A stretch of DNA of 64,000 nt from Maritimibacter alkaliphilus (GTDB taxonomy: Bacteria > Pseudomonadota > Alphaproteobacteria > Rhodobacterales > Rhodobacteraceae), in the NCBI RefSeq assembly GCF_019801605.1, contig NZ_JAHVIT010000002.1, forward strand, positions 992,001 to 1,056,000, in the 5' to 3' direction. Shown here piece by piece: positions 7,363 to 17,160 of this stretch. The notes under the pieces are model-generated. The model ran no database searches, was not told the DNA's origin, and was given only the letters and a program-made list of their open reading frames with translations. The position numbers and the translations under genes are program-made. Each line of letters begins with the position of its first letter. Within the stretch, counting starts at the first letter, position 1.

Positions 7363-9132
7363 ATGGACCAGTATACCCTTAACCTGCTGTTCGTGGGCGC
7401 GTCCTTCGCGCTCTACATCGGCATCGCGATCTGGGCCCGCGCGGGCTCGACCTCCGAATTCTATGCCGCCGGCCGGGGTGTTCACCCCGTCACCAACGGC
7501 ATGGCCACCGCGGCGGACTGGATGTCCGCGGCCTCCTTCCTGTCCATGGCCGGCCTGATCGCCTTCGTGGGCTACGACAACTCGACCTTCCTGATGGGCT
7601 GGACCGGCGGCTACGTGCTGCTGGCGCTGATGCTCGCGCCCTACCTGCGCAAGTTCGGCAAGTTCACCGTGCCCGAGTTCATCGGCGACCGCTTCTACAG
7701 CCCGACCGCGCGCCTCGTGGCCGTGATCTGCCTGATCGTCGCCTCGGTCACCTACGTGATCGGCCAGATGACCGGCGTGGGCGTGGCCTTCTCGCGCTTC
7801 CTCGAAGTGTCGAACACCGCGGGCCTGCTGATCGGCGCCTGCGTCGTCTTCGCCTACGCCGTGTTCGGCGGCATGAAGGGCGTGACCTATACCCAGGTGG
7901 CGCAGTACTGCGTGCTGATCATGGCCTACACGATCCCGGCGATCTTCATCTCGCTGCAACTGACGGGCAACCCGGTGCCCCCGCTTGGCCTGCTGGGCGA
8001 ACACCAGGGCTCGGGCGAGGCGCTGCTCAAGACGCTCGACCAGATCGTGACCGACCTCGGCTTCAACAGCTACACCGGCCACCACTCCAACACGCTGAAC
8101 ATGGTGCTCTTCACCCTGTCGCTGATGATCGGCACCGCGGGCCTGCCCCACGTCATCATCCGCTTCTTCACCGTGCCCAAGGTGGCCGACGCACGCTGGT
8201 CCGCCGGCTGGGCGCTGGTCTTCATCGCGCTGCTCTACCTGACGGCCCCGGCCGTGGGGGCCATGGCGCGCCTGAACATCATGACCACGGTCTACCCGAA
8301 CGGCGTGACCGAGCAGCCCATCGCCTATGACTCGCGTCCGGACTGGATGAAGAACTGGGAAGTCACCGGCCTGCTCTCCTTCGAGGACAAGAACGGCGAC
8401 GGCCTGATCCAGTTCTACAACGACAAGAACGCCGACTTCACCGCCACGGCAGAAGCCAACGGCTGGACCGGTTCGGAACTGGTGGTCAACAACGACATCC
8501 TCGTGCTGGCCAACCCCGAGATCGCACAGCTGCCCGGCTGGGTCATCGCCCTGGTCGCCGCAGGCGGTCTGGCCGCGGCCCTGTCCACCGCGGCAGGCCT
8601 CCTGCTCGCCATCTCGTCCTCGGTCAGCCACGACCTGATCAAGGGCCAGCTGAACCCGAACATCTCGGAGAAGGGCGAACTGATGTCGGCCCGTATCGCC
8701 ATGGCTGTTGCCATCGCGGTGGCGACCTACCTCGGCCTCAACCCCCCGGGCTTTGCCGCGCAGACCGTGGCCCTGGCCTTCGGGATCGCCGCGGCCTCGA
8801 TCTTCCCGGTGCTGATGATGGGCATCTTCTCGACCCGGGTGAACAACAAGGGTGCCGTGGCAGGCATGCTGACCGGCCTGATCTTCACCGTGGTCTACAT
8901 CTTCCTGCACAAGGGCTGGATGTTCATCCCGGGCACCAACTCGTTCCCCGACACCGTGGATGGCTCGCTTCTGGGCATCACCTCGGTCTCGATCGGGTCG
9001 ATCGGTGCGGTCCTCAACTTCGCGGTGGCCTTCATCGTGTCGCACATGACCGAGGACACCCCGCAGGAGATCAAGGACCTTGTCGAGAGCGTGCGCATCC
9101 CCCGCGGGGCCGGTGCGGCCACGGATCACTGA
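7363..9132 (+). CDS. Sodium:solute symporter, VC_2705 / acetate-permease-like (ActP-related)
   Basis: A 589-aa inner-membrane transporter of the SSS family. Typical motifs are FYAAGRGVHPVTNGMATAAD, DWMSAASFLSMAGLIAF and the long-helix core with AGLPHVIIRFFTVP. A hydrophilic insert around codons 8290-8540 contains an EF-hand-like loop EDKNGDGLIQF, a feature I associate with this subfamily and which suggests calcium-responsive extracytoplasmic structure. The likely substrate is acetate or another short monocarboxylate, which is inference from family. It forms an operon with the upstream small subunit and, by orientation, with the downstream cNMP/CBS protein 180 bp away. Confidence 0.9.
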   Translation: MDQYTLNLLFVGASFALYIGIAIWARAGSTSEFYAAGRGVHPVTNGMATAADWMSAASFLSMAGLIAFVGYDNSTFLMGWTGGYVLLALMLAPYLRKFGKFTVPEFIGDRFYSPTARLVAVICLIVASVTYVIGQMTGVGVAFSRFLEVSNTAGLLIGACVVFAYAVFGGMKGVTYTQVAQYCVLIMAYTIPAIFISLQLTGNPVPPLGLLGEHQGSGEALLKTLDQIVTDLGFNSYTGHHSNTLNMVLFTLSLMIGTAGLPHVIIRFFTVPKVADARWSAGWALVFIALLYLTAPAVGAMARLNIMTTVYPNGVTEQPIAYDSRPDWMKNWEVTGLLSFEDKNGDGLIQFYNDKNADFTATAEANGWTGSELVVNNDILVLANPEIAQLPGWVIALVAAGGLAAALSTAAGLLLAISSSVSHDLIKGQLNPNISEKGELMSARIAMAVAIAVATYLGLNPPGFAAQTVALAFGIAAASIFPVLMMGIFSTRVNNKGAVAGMLTGLIFTVVYIFLHKGWMFIPGTNSFPDTVDGSLLGITSVSIGSIGAVLNFAVAFIVSHMTEDTPQEIKDLVESVRIPRGAGAATDH

Positions 9133-9311
9133 CGATCCTCCCCGGTGTGCGGCCTGAATGAGGGCGGGCCGCGCATCGGACAGCCCGGTCCTTCCTCCTG
9201 TGGGGATCGGGCACCGACGGGGGGACTTCGTCATCCCCCTTGTCAGGGACGGCGCGGGCAGTCTTCATGACCCCGCGCCGTTTCCGTCTCTCTTAGATCG
9301 GGGAGGGGCTC

Positions 9312-11132
9312 ATGCCCGAGGACACCCAGACCTTCCTTGCGGGGATACATCCCTACGACACGCTGCCCACCGAGGAGCGCGCGCAGCTGTGCGGCATGTT
9401 CCGGCGGCTGGACGTTCCGGCGGGGCAGGTGATCTTCCGCTTCGGTGAACGGCTCGACGGGCTCTACGTCGTGCGCGCCGGTCACGTCCGGATCGAGGGC
9501 GAACAGGGCGAGGTCCTCTCGCACCTCATGGCCCGGAATTCCTTCGGGGAACGCGGGCTGATGCGCGACGGTTTCGCCGCCTCCACCGCCATCGCCGAGG
9601 AGGACTGCACGCTCTTCCTGCTGCCTGCCGGGCGCTTCCTTGCGCTGATCGAGGCGCACGAGGCCTTCCGCCGCTTCTTCTCGCGCGGGAAGGGCGAGGC
9701 GGCAGCACCACGCCGCCCGGCGCTGACCGACATGCGCGTGGCCGAGCTGATGGCCGCCGATCCCACCACCTGCGAGGCCGACACCCCGATCCGCGATGCG
9801 GCCGCCCTGATGCGCGAGCGGCGCATCTCCTCCCTGCCGGTGCTGGAGAAGGGGGCGCTGGCCGGGATCGTCACGATCCGCGACATGTCCAACAAGGTCG
9901 TCGCCGGGGGCATCGATCCGACCGGCCCCGTGGCCGGGATCATGACGCGCAATCCCCTCGTGCTGGCGCCCTCCGCCATCGGCTCGGACGTGCTGCACGC
10001 GATGATGGAGCACCGGATCGGCCATATCCCGGTGGTCGAGGCGGGCCGGCTGGTGGGCATCGTCACCCAGACCAACCTCACCCGGGCGCAGGCCGAAAGC
10101 TCCGCCCACCTCGTGCGCGATCTGGCGCAGGCGCAGGACGTGGCCGGGCTGGCCGCCGTCACCGCCAAGATCCCCGCGCTGCTGCGGCAGCTGGTGGGCG
10201 CGGGCAACCGGCATGACGTGGTGACCCGGCTGGTCACCGATATCGCCGACACGGTCACCCGCCGCCTGCTGGCCATGGCCGAAACAGAGCTGGGCCCGCC
10301 GCCCGTGCCCTACCTCTGGGCGGCCTGCGGATCGCAGGGCCGGCAGGAGCAGACCGGCGTCTCGGATCAGGACAACTGCCTGATCCTCGACAATGCCGCG
10401 AGCGAGGCCGACATGGCCTATTTCACCCGGCTGGCGCAGATCGTCAGCGATGGGCTCAACGCCTGCGGCTACGTCTATTGCCCCGGCGACATGATGGCGA
10501 CCAACCCCCGCTGGTGTCAGCCGCTGGCCACGTGGCGGCGCTACTTCGCGGGCTGGATCGCCAAGGCGGACCCGGAATCGCAGATGCTCTCCTCGGTCAT
10601 GTTCGACCTGCGCGGGATCGGCGGGCAGGGCGCCCTGCTGACCCGCCTGCAGGAAGAGACGCTGGCGGCCGCTGCCCAGAACACGATCTTCGTGGCGCAG
10701 ATGGTGGCCAATTCGCTCAAGCATACGCCGCCGCTGGGGCTGCTGAGGGGATTTGCCACCTTCCGCTCGGGCGAGCACAAGGACACGATCGACCTCAAGC
10801 ACAACGGCGTGGTGCCGGTGACGGACCTTGGCCGGGTCTATGCGCTGCAGGGGCGGCTGCCCGCGGTGAACACCCGGGCGCGGTTGCAGGGTGCAATGGC
10901 GGCGGGCATCGTCAGCCCGGGCGGCGGGCAGGACCTGCTGGATGCCTATGACCTGATTGCCCAGACCCGGCTGGAGCATCAGGCGCGACAGGTCGCCGCC
11001 GGGGAGGCGGTTGACAATTTCATGGCCCCGGCCCGAGTGTCGGACTTCGAACGCAGCCATCTGCGCGACGCCTTCGTGGTGGTGCGGCGGATGCAATCGG
11101 CGGCCGGGTCAGGCCGCGGGGTGCCGGGGTAA
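9312..11132 (+). CDS. Cyclic-nucleotide-binding / CBS pair / DUF294 nucleotidyltransferase-like protein
   Basis: A 606-aa soluble multidomain signalling protein. A cNMP-binding fold spans about residues 10-125 (GERLDGLYVVRAGHVRIEG, then NSFGERGLMRDGF). Two CBS motifs follow at about 140-260 (RRISSLPVLE and HRIGHIPVVEAGRLVGIVT), then a DUF294 GlnD-like nucleotidyltransferase core (ACGSQGRQEQTGVSDQDNC) and a helical DUF294 C-terminal domain to the end. The GSQGRxE plus D-x-D layout indicates an intact nucleotidyl-transfer site. Known relatives sit beside acetate-type symporters and DnaQ-like exonucleases, as here. It probably couples a nucleotide signal to transport; the target protein is unknown. 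Confidence 0.88.
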   Translation: MPEDTQTFLAGIHPYDTLPTEERAQLCGMFRRLDVPAGQVIFRFGERLDGLYVVRAGHVRIEGEQGEVLSHLMARNSFGERGLMRDGFAASTAIAEEDCTLFLLPAGRFLALIEAHEAFRRFFSRGKGEAAAPRRPALTDMRVAELMAADPTTCEADTPIRDAAALMRERRISSLPVLEKGALAGIVTIRDMSNKVVAGGIDPTGPVAGIMTRNPLVLAPSAIGSDVLHAMMEHRIGHIPVVEAGRLVGIVTQTNLTRAQAESSAHLVRDLAQAQDVAGLAAVTAKIPALLRQLVGAGNRHDVVTRLVTDIADTVTRRLLAMAETELGPPPVPYLWAACGSQGRQEQTGVSDQDNCLILDNAASEADMAYFTRLAQIVSDGLNACGYVYCPGDMMATNPRWCQPLATWRRYFAGWIAKADPESQMLSSVMFDLRGIGGQGALLTRLQEETLAAAAQNTIFVAQMVANSLKHTPPLGLLRGFATFRSGEHKDTIDLKHNGVVPVTDLGRVYALQGRLPAVNTRARLQGAMAAGIVSPGGGQDLLDAYDLIAQTRLEHQARQVAAGEAVDNFMAPARVSDFERSHLRDAFVVVRRMQSAAGSGRGVPG

Positions 11133-11195
11133 CGGCCGGGGAATGACCGGCACAACGGGGAAGACCCGGGTCACCCGGGGGAGGAGAGAACAGGC

Positions 11196-11717
11196 ATGTT
11201 TCTGGAACTGATCGCCACGTTCGTGGCCGGGCTTGCCGCGGCGGGTGTCGTGCTGCTGGTGAACCGGATCGTCGGCGGGCGGCTGCCCAAGTGGATGATG
11301 CCGGTGGCGGCGGGTCTGGTGATGATCGGGATGACGGTGTCGAACGAATACACCTGGGCGCCGCGTACCAAGGCGACGCTGCCCGACACCGCCGAGATCG
11401 TGACCGAGGTGGAAACGCAAATCTTCTACCGGCCCTGGACCTATGTCCGGCCCTATGTCAGCCGCTTTGCCGTGGTCGATCACGCGGCCACGCTGCGCAA
11501 CCCCGAGCAGCCCGCCCTGCGGATCACCGACGTGGTCTTCTACCAGAGGTGGGGCGCGGTGCAGCGCCTGCGGGTGATGGTGGACTGCGACGGCCACCGC
11601 CGTGCGGCGCTGGAGGACGGCGTGACCTTCGGCGCGGGCGGCGCGGTCGAGGGCGCCGGCTGGATCGACGCGGGGGTGAAGGACCCCGTCACGCAGGCGG
11701 TTTGCGCGGAGGGGTGA
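11196..11717 (+). CDS. Membrane protein of unknown function in the symporter operon
   Basis: 173 aa. Two N-terminal hydrophobic helices (ELIATFVAGLAAAGVVLLV and WMMPVAAGLVMIGMTV) are followed by an extracytoplasmic-looking beta-rich domain of about 120 residues containing single cysteines near the end. A GGAGGAGAG SD lies a few bases before the ATG. It is separated from the exonuclease gene by one base and so is co-transcribed. No known family is recognised. Its conservation in this gene neighbourhood would make it a candidate sensor or scaffold component. Confidence 0.75.
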   Translation: MFLELIATFVAGLAAAGVVLLVNRIVGGRLPKWMMPVAAGLVMIGMTVSNEYTWAPRTKATLPDTAEIVTEVETQIFYRPWTYVRPYVSRFAVVDHAATLRNPEQPALRITDVVFYQRWGAVQRLRVMVDCDGHRRAALEDGVTFGAGGAVEGAGWIDAGVKDPVTQAVCAEG

Positions 11718-11718
11718 G

Positions 11719-13152
11719 ATGACGCAGCGCTGGGTCGAGAGGATGTCACTGCGCCAGCGGGTGCTGCTCTTCTTTGCGGTGCTCGGTGTCGGTGGGCTGG
11801 CCCTGATCGCGCTCGGCCTGTGGTTCGGATGGCGGCACGGGGGCGGGGCCTCGGGCTACGTGATCGCGGGGCTGGTGGCGGGTTTTGGCCTCGCCGGTCT
11901 GGTGGCCGGTGTCTGGCTGCTCTTCGACGAGAATGTCGCCAAGCCGATCGAGAGGCTGGCCGCCGACATGCGCACCCGCGCCGTGGCGGGCGTGCGCTCG
12001 GACCTCGACGCGGGGCCGGCGCGCTACCTCGGGGACCTCGGGCCCGCGGCCTCGGCGCTGACGGCGCAGCTTGGCACCGCGGACCTGCAGGCGGCCGAGA
12101 CGCTGGCCCGGCACACCTCGCGGCTGGAGACCGAGAAGGACCAGCTTGCCGCCGTCCTGTCCGAGATCCAGCTTGCGGTGCTGATCGTGGCGCCGGATCA
12201 CCGGATCACGCTCTACGATGGTCACGCCGCCGCCTCGCTGGACGCGATGGGGCCGCTCGCCCTCGGCCAATCGGTCTTCGACTATTTCGACGAGGCGAAG
12301 CTGCGGGAGGCGGTCGCGGACCTCGACAGCCGGGGCTATCGCCGTGACCGGGTGGTGACCCTGCCGCTGGCGGGCAATGCCTCGGGCTGGCGGGTCACGC
12401 TGCATCCGCTGAAGGCGGGGGGCTACGTCCTCTCCTTCCCGCCGGAGGAGGGCATCCACGCGGAACGCCCGATGGCCTTCGACTTCTCCGCCACGCTGGG
12501 GGAGGTCCCGGCCTCGATCAGCGACACGCCGCTGCGGCAGCTGATCTACGTGGTGATGGACACCGAGACCACCGGGCTGATCCCGATGCGCGACGACATT
12601 GTCCAGATCGGGGCGATCCGCATCGTCAACGGCCAGTGCGTGCCCGGCGAGGTGGTGGATACGCTGGTCGATCCCGCGCGGCCGATCCCGCCGGGCGCGA
12701 CGCGGGTGCACGGGATTTCCAACGCCATGGTCCATGGCGCGCCGACGATCCCCGAGGCGGTGGCCCGGCTGCACCGCTTCTGCCGTGGCGCGGTGATCGT
12801 GGCCCATAACGCGCCCTTCGACATGGCCTTCCTGCACCGCTACGGCGCACGGCAGGACCTGAAATTCGACCATCCGGTGCTGGACACGGTGCTGCTCTCG
12901 GCGATCCTCTTCGGGGCCTCGGCGCCCCATACGCTCGACGCGCTCGCCGGGCGGCTGGATATCGAGATCCTCGACCGCGACCGGCACACCGCCATGGGCG
13001 ATGCGCGGGCGACCTCGGAGGTGCTGCTGAAGATGATCCCGCTGCTGGAGGCGCGGGGCCTCGCGACCTTCGGGCAGGTGCGGGCCGAGATGCGCAAGCA
13101 CCGGCGCCTGCTGGCCGACGCCAACGACATCCACGACGCGGGCGACAGCTGA
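11719..13152 (+). CDS. Membrane-anchored DEDDh 3'-5' exonuclease with HAMP/PAS-like sensor region
   Basis: 477 aa. Two transmembrane helices (about 17-37 and 48-72) are followed by a HAMP-like linker (FDENVAKPIERLAADM) and a PAS-like segment (VLSEIQLAVLIVAPDHRITLYD). A DnaQ-type exonuclease domain runs from about residue 275. All three Exo motifs are intact: VMDTETTGL (D281, E283), VAHNAPFDMAFLH and HTAMGDARATS. The layout is that of a sensor kinase with an exonuclease in place of the kinase. It is the last gene of the symporter operon, 1 bp after the preceding stop. DNA, RNA or a signalling oligonucleotide could be the substrate. Confidence 0.87.
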   Translation: MTQRWVERMSLRQRVLLFFAVLGVGGLALIALGLWFGWRHGGGASGYVIAGLVAGFGLAGLVAGVWLLFDENVAKPIERLAADMRTRAVAGVRSDLDAGPARYLGDLGPAASALTAQLGTADLQAAETLARHTSRLETEKDQLAAVLSEIQLAVLIVAPDHRITLYDGHAAASLDAMGPLALGQSVFDYFDEAKLREAVADLDSRGYRRDRVVTLPLAGNASGWRVTLHPLKAGGYVLSFPPEEGIHAERPMAFDFSATLGEVPASISDTPLRQLIYVVMDTETTGLIPMRDDIVQIGAIRIVNGQCVPGEVVDTLVDPARPIPPGATRVHGISNAMVHGAPTIPEAVARLHRFCRGAVIVAHNAPFDMAFLHRYGARQDLKFDHPVLDTVLLSAILFGASAPHTLDALAGRLDIEILDRDRHTAMGDARATSEVLLKMIPLLEARGLATFGQVRAEMRKHRRLLADANDIHDAGDS

Positions 13153-13156
13153 GGCG

Positions 13157-13179
13157 AGGGCGCCCGGGGGCGCCCTTCG
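13157..13179 (+). terminator. Terminator-like GC hairpin
   Basis: AGGGCGCCC (13157-13165) and GGGCGCCCT (13168-13176), directly after the exonuclease stop, followed only by TTCG. Weak U-tract, so efficiency is uncertain. Confidence 0.45.
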
Positions 13180-13234
13180 CATGGTGCGATCCGGCAGGAG
13201 AACGGGCGGGCGATCCGGCGCGGCCGTCGGATGA

Positions 13235-13280
13235 GCCGCCCGAGATCCGGCCCGAGTTCTGGCCCGAGTTCTGGCCCGAG
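13235..13280. repeat. Short 12-bp tandem repeat
   Basis: Two perfect copies of GGCCCGAGTTCT (13249-13260 and 13261-13272) plus a partial third and a degenerate preceding copy, in the convergent spacer between the exonuclease gene and the BKACE gene. It is probably replication slippage in non-coding DNA. Confidence 0.7.
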
Positions 13281-13290
13281 ACCCCGCCTG

Positions 13291-14121
13291 TCAGGCCGGG
13301 CGCAGGCCCAGCATCTCGCGCGCTTGCGCCGTGGTGGCGACGGGGCGCTCGTACTTCTCGCACAGGTCGGTGATCCGTTTGATCAGCGCCGCGTTGGAGG
13401 GCGCGAGCGTGTCGCGGTCAAGGCGGATGTTGTCCTCCAGCCCCGCGCGGGCGTGGCCGCCCGAGGACACGGCCCAGTCGTTCAGGGTGATCTGATCCTT
13501 GCCGATGCCGGCCGCGCACCATTCGCTGTCGGGCAGCAGGCGCTTCATCGTGGCGATGTAGTAGTCGAAGACATCGCGGTCCACGGGCATGGCGTTCTTC
13601 ACCCCCATGACGAACTGGACATAGGGGCTGTCCGGCAGGCGGCCGTCCTTGAACATCTTCGCCGCCTGATGGATGTGCGAGAGGTCGAAGGCCTCGACCT
13701 CGGGGCGGATGCCATAGGTCTTCATCTCGGAGGCCAGCCAGGCCACGAGGTCCGGCGGGTTCTCGTAGACCCGGGTCGGGAAGTTGTTCGAGCCGACCGA
13801 GAGCGAGGCCATGTCGGGCTTCAGCGGCAGCATCCCGCCCCGCGTCTGGCCCGCGCCGGAGCGTCCGCCCGTGGAAAACTGGATGATCAACCCGGGGCAG
13901 TGCTTCTCCAGCCCTTCCTTCAGGGCCGCGAACTTCTCGGGGTCGGAGGAGGTGGTGCCGTCGTCGTTGCGCACGTGGGCGTGGCAGATCGCGGCGCCGG
14001 CTTCCCAGGCCTCCTGCATGCTTTCCACCTGTTCGGGCACGGTGATCGGCACGGCGGGGTTGTCGGATTTCTGCGGCAGCGAGCCTGTGATGGCACAGCA
14101 GATGATGCAGGGTTTGGTCAT
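13291..14121 (-). CDS. BKACE-family beta-keto acid cleavage enzyme (3-keto-5-aminohexanoate cleavage-like)
   Basis: A 276-aa zinc enzyme of the BKACE (DUF849) family that condenses a beta-keto acid with acetyl-CoA to give acetoacetate and a CoA ester. The family opening ITCAITGS-like motif reads CAITGSLPQKSDNPAVP. The zinc histidines are in GAAICHAHVRND, and EVEAFDLSHIHQA and GIGKDQ follow. The true substrate varies widely in this family (carnitine-derived, lysine-derived and others) and cannot be read from sequence. It is monocistronic, with GAGG before the ATG. Confidence 0.9.
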   Translation of the reverse strand: MTKPCIICCAITGSLPQKSDNPAVPITVPEQVESMQEAWEAGAAICHAHVRNDDGTTSSDPEKFAALKEGLEKHCPGLIIQFSTGGRSGAGQTRGGMLPLKPDMASLSVGSNNFPTRVYENPPDLVAWLASEMKTYGIRPEVEAFDLSHIHQAAKMFKDGRLPDSPYVQFVMGVKNAMPVDRDVFDYYIATMKRLLPDSEWCAAGIGKDQITLNDWAVSSGGHARAGLEDNIRLDRDTLAPSNAALIKRITDLCEKYERPVATTAQAREMLGLRPA

Positions 14122-14207
14122 GGGGCCTCCTCGAAGCTGACGTCCTCTGTCTCCCGCTCTTTATCGGGGTTGGGGGCGGCTTTGCCAAGGAAGCTTGCAG
14201 AGGGCAA

Positions 14208-14239
14208 AGAGCCCCGGCAGCGCGGGCTGCCGGGGCTCT
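14208..14239 (-). terminator. Terminator of the gcv operon
   Basis: A 14-bp stem, AGAGCCCCGGCAGC (14208-14221) with GCTGCCGGGGCTCT (14226-14239) and a 4-nt loop. On the minus strand it is followed by TTGCCC. It lies 34 bp beyond the gcvP stop. Confidence 0.7.
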
Positions 14240-14272
14240 CTTCATCGTGCGGGGCTCAGGGCCGGGGGCGGA

Positions 14273-17116
14273 TCACTCCGCCGCTTCTGCATAGTCCGTC
14301 ATGGGCGGGCAGGTGCAGGTCAGGTTGCGGTCGCCCCAGGCGTTGTCGACGCGGTTGACCGGCGGCCAGTACTTGTCGACGCGGAAGGCGCCCGGCGGGA
14401 AGCAGCCCTGCTCGCGGGCATAGGCCCGGTCCCAGTCGCCCACGAGGTCCTCGACCGTGTGCGGCGCGAACTTCAGCGGCGAGGCGTCGGGCGCCATGGC
14501 GCCGTCCTCGATCTCCGCGATCTCCGCCCGGATCGCCAGCAGCGCATCGCAGAAGCGGTCCAGCTCGGCCTTGGTCTCCGACTCGGTCGGCTCCACCATC
14601 AGCGTGCCCGGCACCGGGAAGGACATGGTCGGCGCGTGGAAGCCGCAGTCGACCAGCCGCTTGGCGATGTCGTCCACGGTCACGCCGGCGGTCTTCTCGA
14701 AGGGCCGCGTCTCGAGGATGCACTCATGCGCCACCCGGCCCGAGGGGCCCTTGTAGAGCACGTCGTAGGCGCCCTTCAGGCGGCTGACGATGTAGTTGGC
14801 GTTCAGGATTGCCACGCGGGTCGCCTGCGTCAGGCCGGCGCCGCCCATCATCATCGTGTAGGCCCAGGAGATCGGCAGGATCGAGGGCGAGCCAAAGGGT
14901 GCCGCCGAAACCGCGCCCTCGGTGCCGAAGAGCGGATGGCCCGGCAGGTGCTCGACCAGATGCGCCTGCACGCCGATGGGGCCCATGCCGGGGCCGCCGC
15001 CGCCATGGGGGATGCAGAAGGTCTTGTGCAGGTTCAGGTGGCTGACGTCGCCGCCCAGATCGCCGGGACGGGACAGGCCCACCATGGCGTTCATGTTGGC
15101 CCCGTCGATATAGACCTGCCCGCCGTGATCATGGGTGATCTGACAGACCGAGCGCACCGTTTCCTCGAACACGCCGTGGGTCGAGGGGTAGGTGATCATG
15201 CAGGCGGCAAGATCGGCCGCGTGCTTCTGCGCCTTCTCGAGGAAGTCGTCGAGGTCGATGTCGCCGTTCTCGCGGCTCTTCACGGGGACGACCTTCCAGC
15301 CCACCATCTGCGCCGAGGCCGGGTTCGTGCCATGGGCCGAGACCGGGATCAGGCAGATGTTGCGGTGCCCTTCGCCGCGCGCCTCGTGGTAGCGCGCGAT
15401 GGTCAGCAGGCCCGCGTATTCCCCCTGCGCGCCGGAGTTCGGCTGCATCGAGAAATCGGCATAGCCGGTGATGTCGCAGAGCTTCTTGGTCAGGTCCCCG
15501 ATGAGGTGGCCATAGCCCTCGGCCTGATCGGCGGGCACGTAGGGGTGCAGGCTTGCGAATTCATCCCAGGAGATCGGGATCATCTCGGCCGCCGCGTTCA
15601 GTTTCATGGTGCAGGAGCCGAGCGGGATCATCGCGCGGTCCAGCGCAAGGTCCCGGTCCGCGAGGCGGCGCATGTAGCGCATCATCTCGGTCTCGGCCCG
15701 GTTCATGTGGAAGATCTCATGGGTGAGATAGCTCGTCTCGCGCATCAGCCCTTCGGGCAGCTGCCAGCCGGTGGGCTCTTCCGCCACGTCCGTCAGGCCA
15801 AAGGCCTTCCAGACCGCGCGCAGGGTCTCCAGCGTGGTGCATTCGTCAAGCGTGATGCCCACCATGGTCTCGCCCACGGCGCGCAGGTTGATGCCCTCGT
15901 CCACGGCGGATTTCATCACCGCCGCCTGCAGGGGGCCCACCTCGACGGTGATCGTGTCGAAGAAATGCTCCGGCATGATCTCGAAGCCGCCGGCCTCCAG
16001 CCCCTTGGCCAGCAGGGCGGTGCGCTCGTGGATGCGCTGCGCGATGCCCTTCAGCCCGTCGGGGCCGTGGAAGACCGCATACATCGAGGCCATAACCGCC
16101 AGCAGCGCCTGCGCGGTGCAGACGTTCGACGTGGCCTTCTCGCGGCGGATGTGCTGTTCGCGGGTCTGAAGCGCCAGCCGGTAGGCCCGGTTGCCGCGCG
16201 CGTCGATGGAGACGCCGACGATCCGGCCCGGCATCGAGCGCTTGTAGGCATCGCGGCAGGCCATGTAGGCGGCGTGCGGGCCGCCGTAGCCCACGGGCAC
16301 GCCGAACCGCTGGGTCGAGCCCACGGCGATGTCGCAGCCCATGGCGGCCGGTTCCTTCAGCAGGGTCAGCGCCATCGGATCGGCGATCATCACGGCAATC
16401 GCCTTGGCGGCGTGCAGCCTCTCGATCACGCCGGTGAAGTCGCGCAGGCCGCCGTAGGTGCCGGGATACTGGAAGATCGCGCCGAAGACGGCCTCGGGGT
16501 CCACGGTTTCGGGCGCGCCGACGATGACCTTGATCCCCAGCGGCTTGGCCCGGGTCTGGATCACGGCTATGTTCTGCGGGTGGCAGTTCTCGTCCACGAA
16601 GAAGCCCTTGGCCTTCGACTTGGCGACGCGCTGCGCCATGGTCATCGCCTCGGCGGCGGCGGTGGATTCATCCAGCAGCGAGGCGTTGGCGATGTCGAGA
16701 CCGGTCAGGTCCGAGATCATCGTCTGGTAGTTCAGCAGCGCCTCCAGACGGCCCTGCGAGATCTCGGGCTGGTAGGGCGTGTAGGCCGTGTACCATGCCG
16801 GGTTCTCGAGGATGTTGCGCTTGATCGCGGGCGGCGTGATCGCCCCGTGGTAGCCCTGCCCGATAAGCGAGGTGAGGACCTTGTTCTTGCGCGCCACGCG
16901 GCGCATCTCGACCAGCAGTTCCTGTTCGGAGAGCGCGGGGCCGAAGGCCAGCGGCTCGACCTGGCGGATGCCCTGCGGCAGGGTCTGGTCGATCAACTCG
17001 TCGAGGGAGGAGACGCCGATCACCGCGAGCATCTCCTCCATCTCCTTGGGAGAGGGGCCGATGTGGCGGCGGTTGGCGAAATCGTAGGGATCGTAGTCTG
17101 TCTTGGTGAAGGGCAT
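14273..17116 (-). CDS. gcvP: Glycine dehydrogenase (decarboxylating), P-protein
   Basis: PLP-dependent decarboxylase of the glycine cleavage complex. It passes the aminomethyl group to lipoyl-GcvH. The single 947-aa chain is the fused form. The N-terminal half begins [16 protein letters not shown]; the PLP lysine is in [19 protein letters not shown] in the C-terminal half, and the glycine-rich [19 protein letters not shown] motif is present. It is the last gene of the operon gcvT-gcvH-VOC-gcvP, behind a glycine riboswitch, and is probably induced by glycine. Confidence 0.97.
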   Translation of the reverse strand: MPFTKTDYDPYDFANRRHIGPSPKEMEEMLAVIGVSSLDELIDQTLPQGIRQVEPLAFGPALSEQELLVEMRRVARKNKVLTSLIGQGYHGAITPPAIKRNILENPAWYTAYTPYQPEISQGRLEALLNYQTMISDLTGLDIANASLLDESTAAAEAMTMAQRVAKSKAKGFFVDENCHPQNIAVIQTRAKPLGIKVIVGAPETVDPEAVFGAIFQYPGTYGGLRDFTGVIERLHAAKAIAVMIADPMALTLLKEPAAMGCDIAVGSTQRFGVPVGYGGPHAAYMACRDAYKRSMPGRIVGVSIDARGNRAYRLALQTREQHIRREKATSNVCTAQALLAVMASMYAVFHGPDGLKGIAQRIHERTALLAKGLEAGGFEIMPEHFFDTITVEVGPLQAAVMKSAVDEGINLRAVGETMVGITLDECTTLETLRAVWKAFGLTDVAEEPTGWQLPEGLMRETSYLTHEIFHMNRAETEMMRYMRRLADRDLALDRAMIPLGSCTMKLNAAAEMIPISWDEFASLHPYVPADQAEGYGHLIGDLTKKLCDITGYADFSMQPNSGAQGEYAGLLTIARYHEARGEGHRNICLIPVSAHGTNPASAQMVGWKVVPVKSRENGDIDLDDFLEKAQKHAADLAACMITYPSTHGVFEETVRSVCQITHDHGGQVYIDGANMNAMVGLSRPGDLGGDVSHLNLHKTFCIPHGGGGPGMGPIGVQAHLVEHLPGHPLFGTEGAVSAAPFGSPSILPISWAYTMMMGGAGLTQATRVAILNANYIVSRLKGAYDVLYKGPSGRVAHECILETRPFEKTAGVTVDDIAKRLVDCGFHAPTMSFPVPGTLMVEPTESETKAELDRFCDALLAIRAEIAEIEDGAMAPDASPLKFAPHTVEDLVGDWDRAYAREQGCFPPGAFRVDKYWPPVNRVDNAWGDRNLTCTCPPMTDYAEAAE

Positions 17117-17160
17117 CGGAAGGCTCCTTGCCGTCTAGCTGAGATGGGTCAGGACGTTGA

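Noticed and set aside
13235-13280. CRISPR-like repeat
   Set aside because: Units are 12 bp, directly adjacent without spacers, and only two are perfect.
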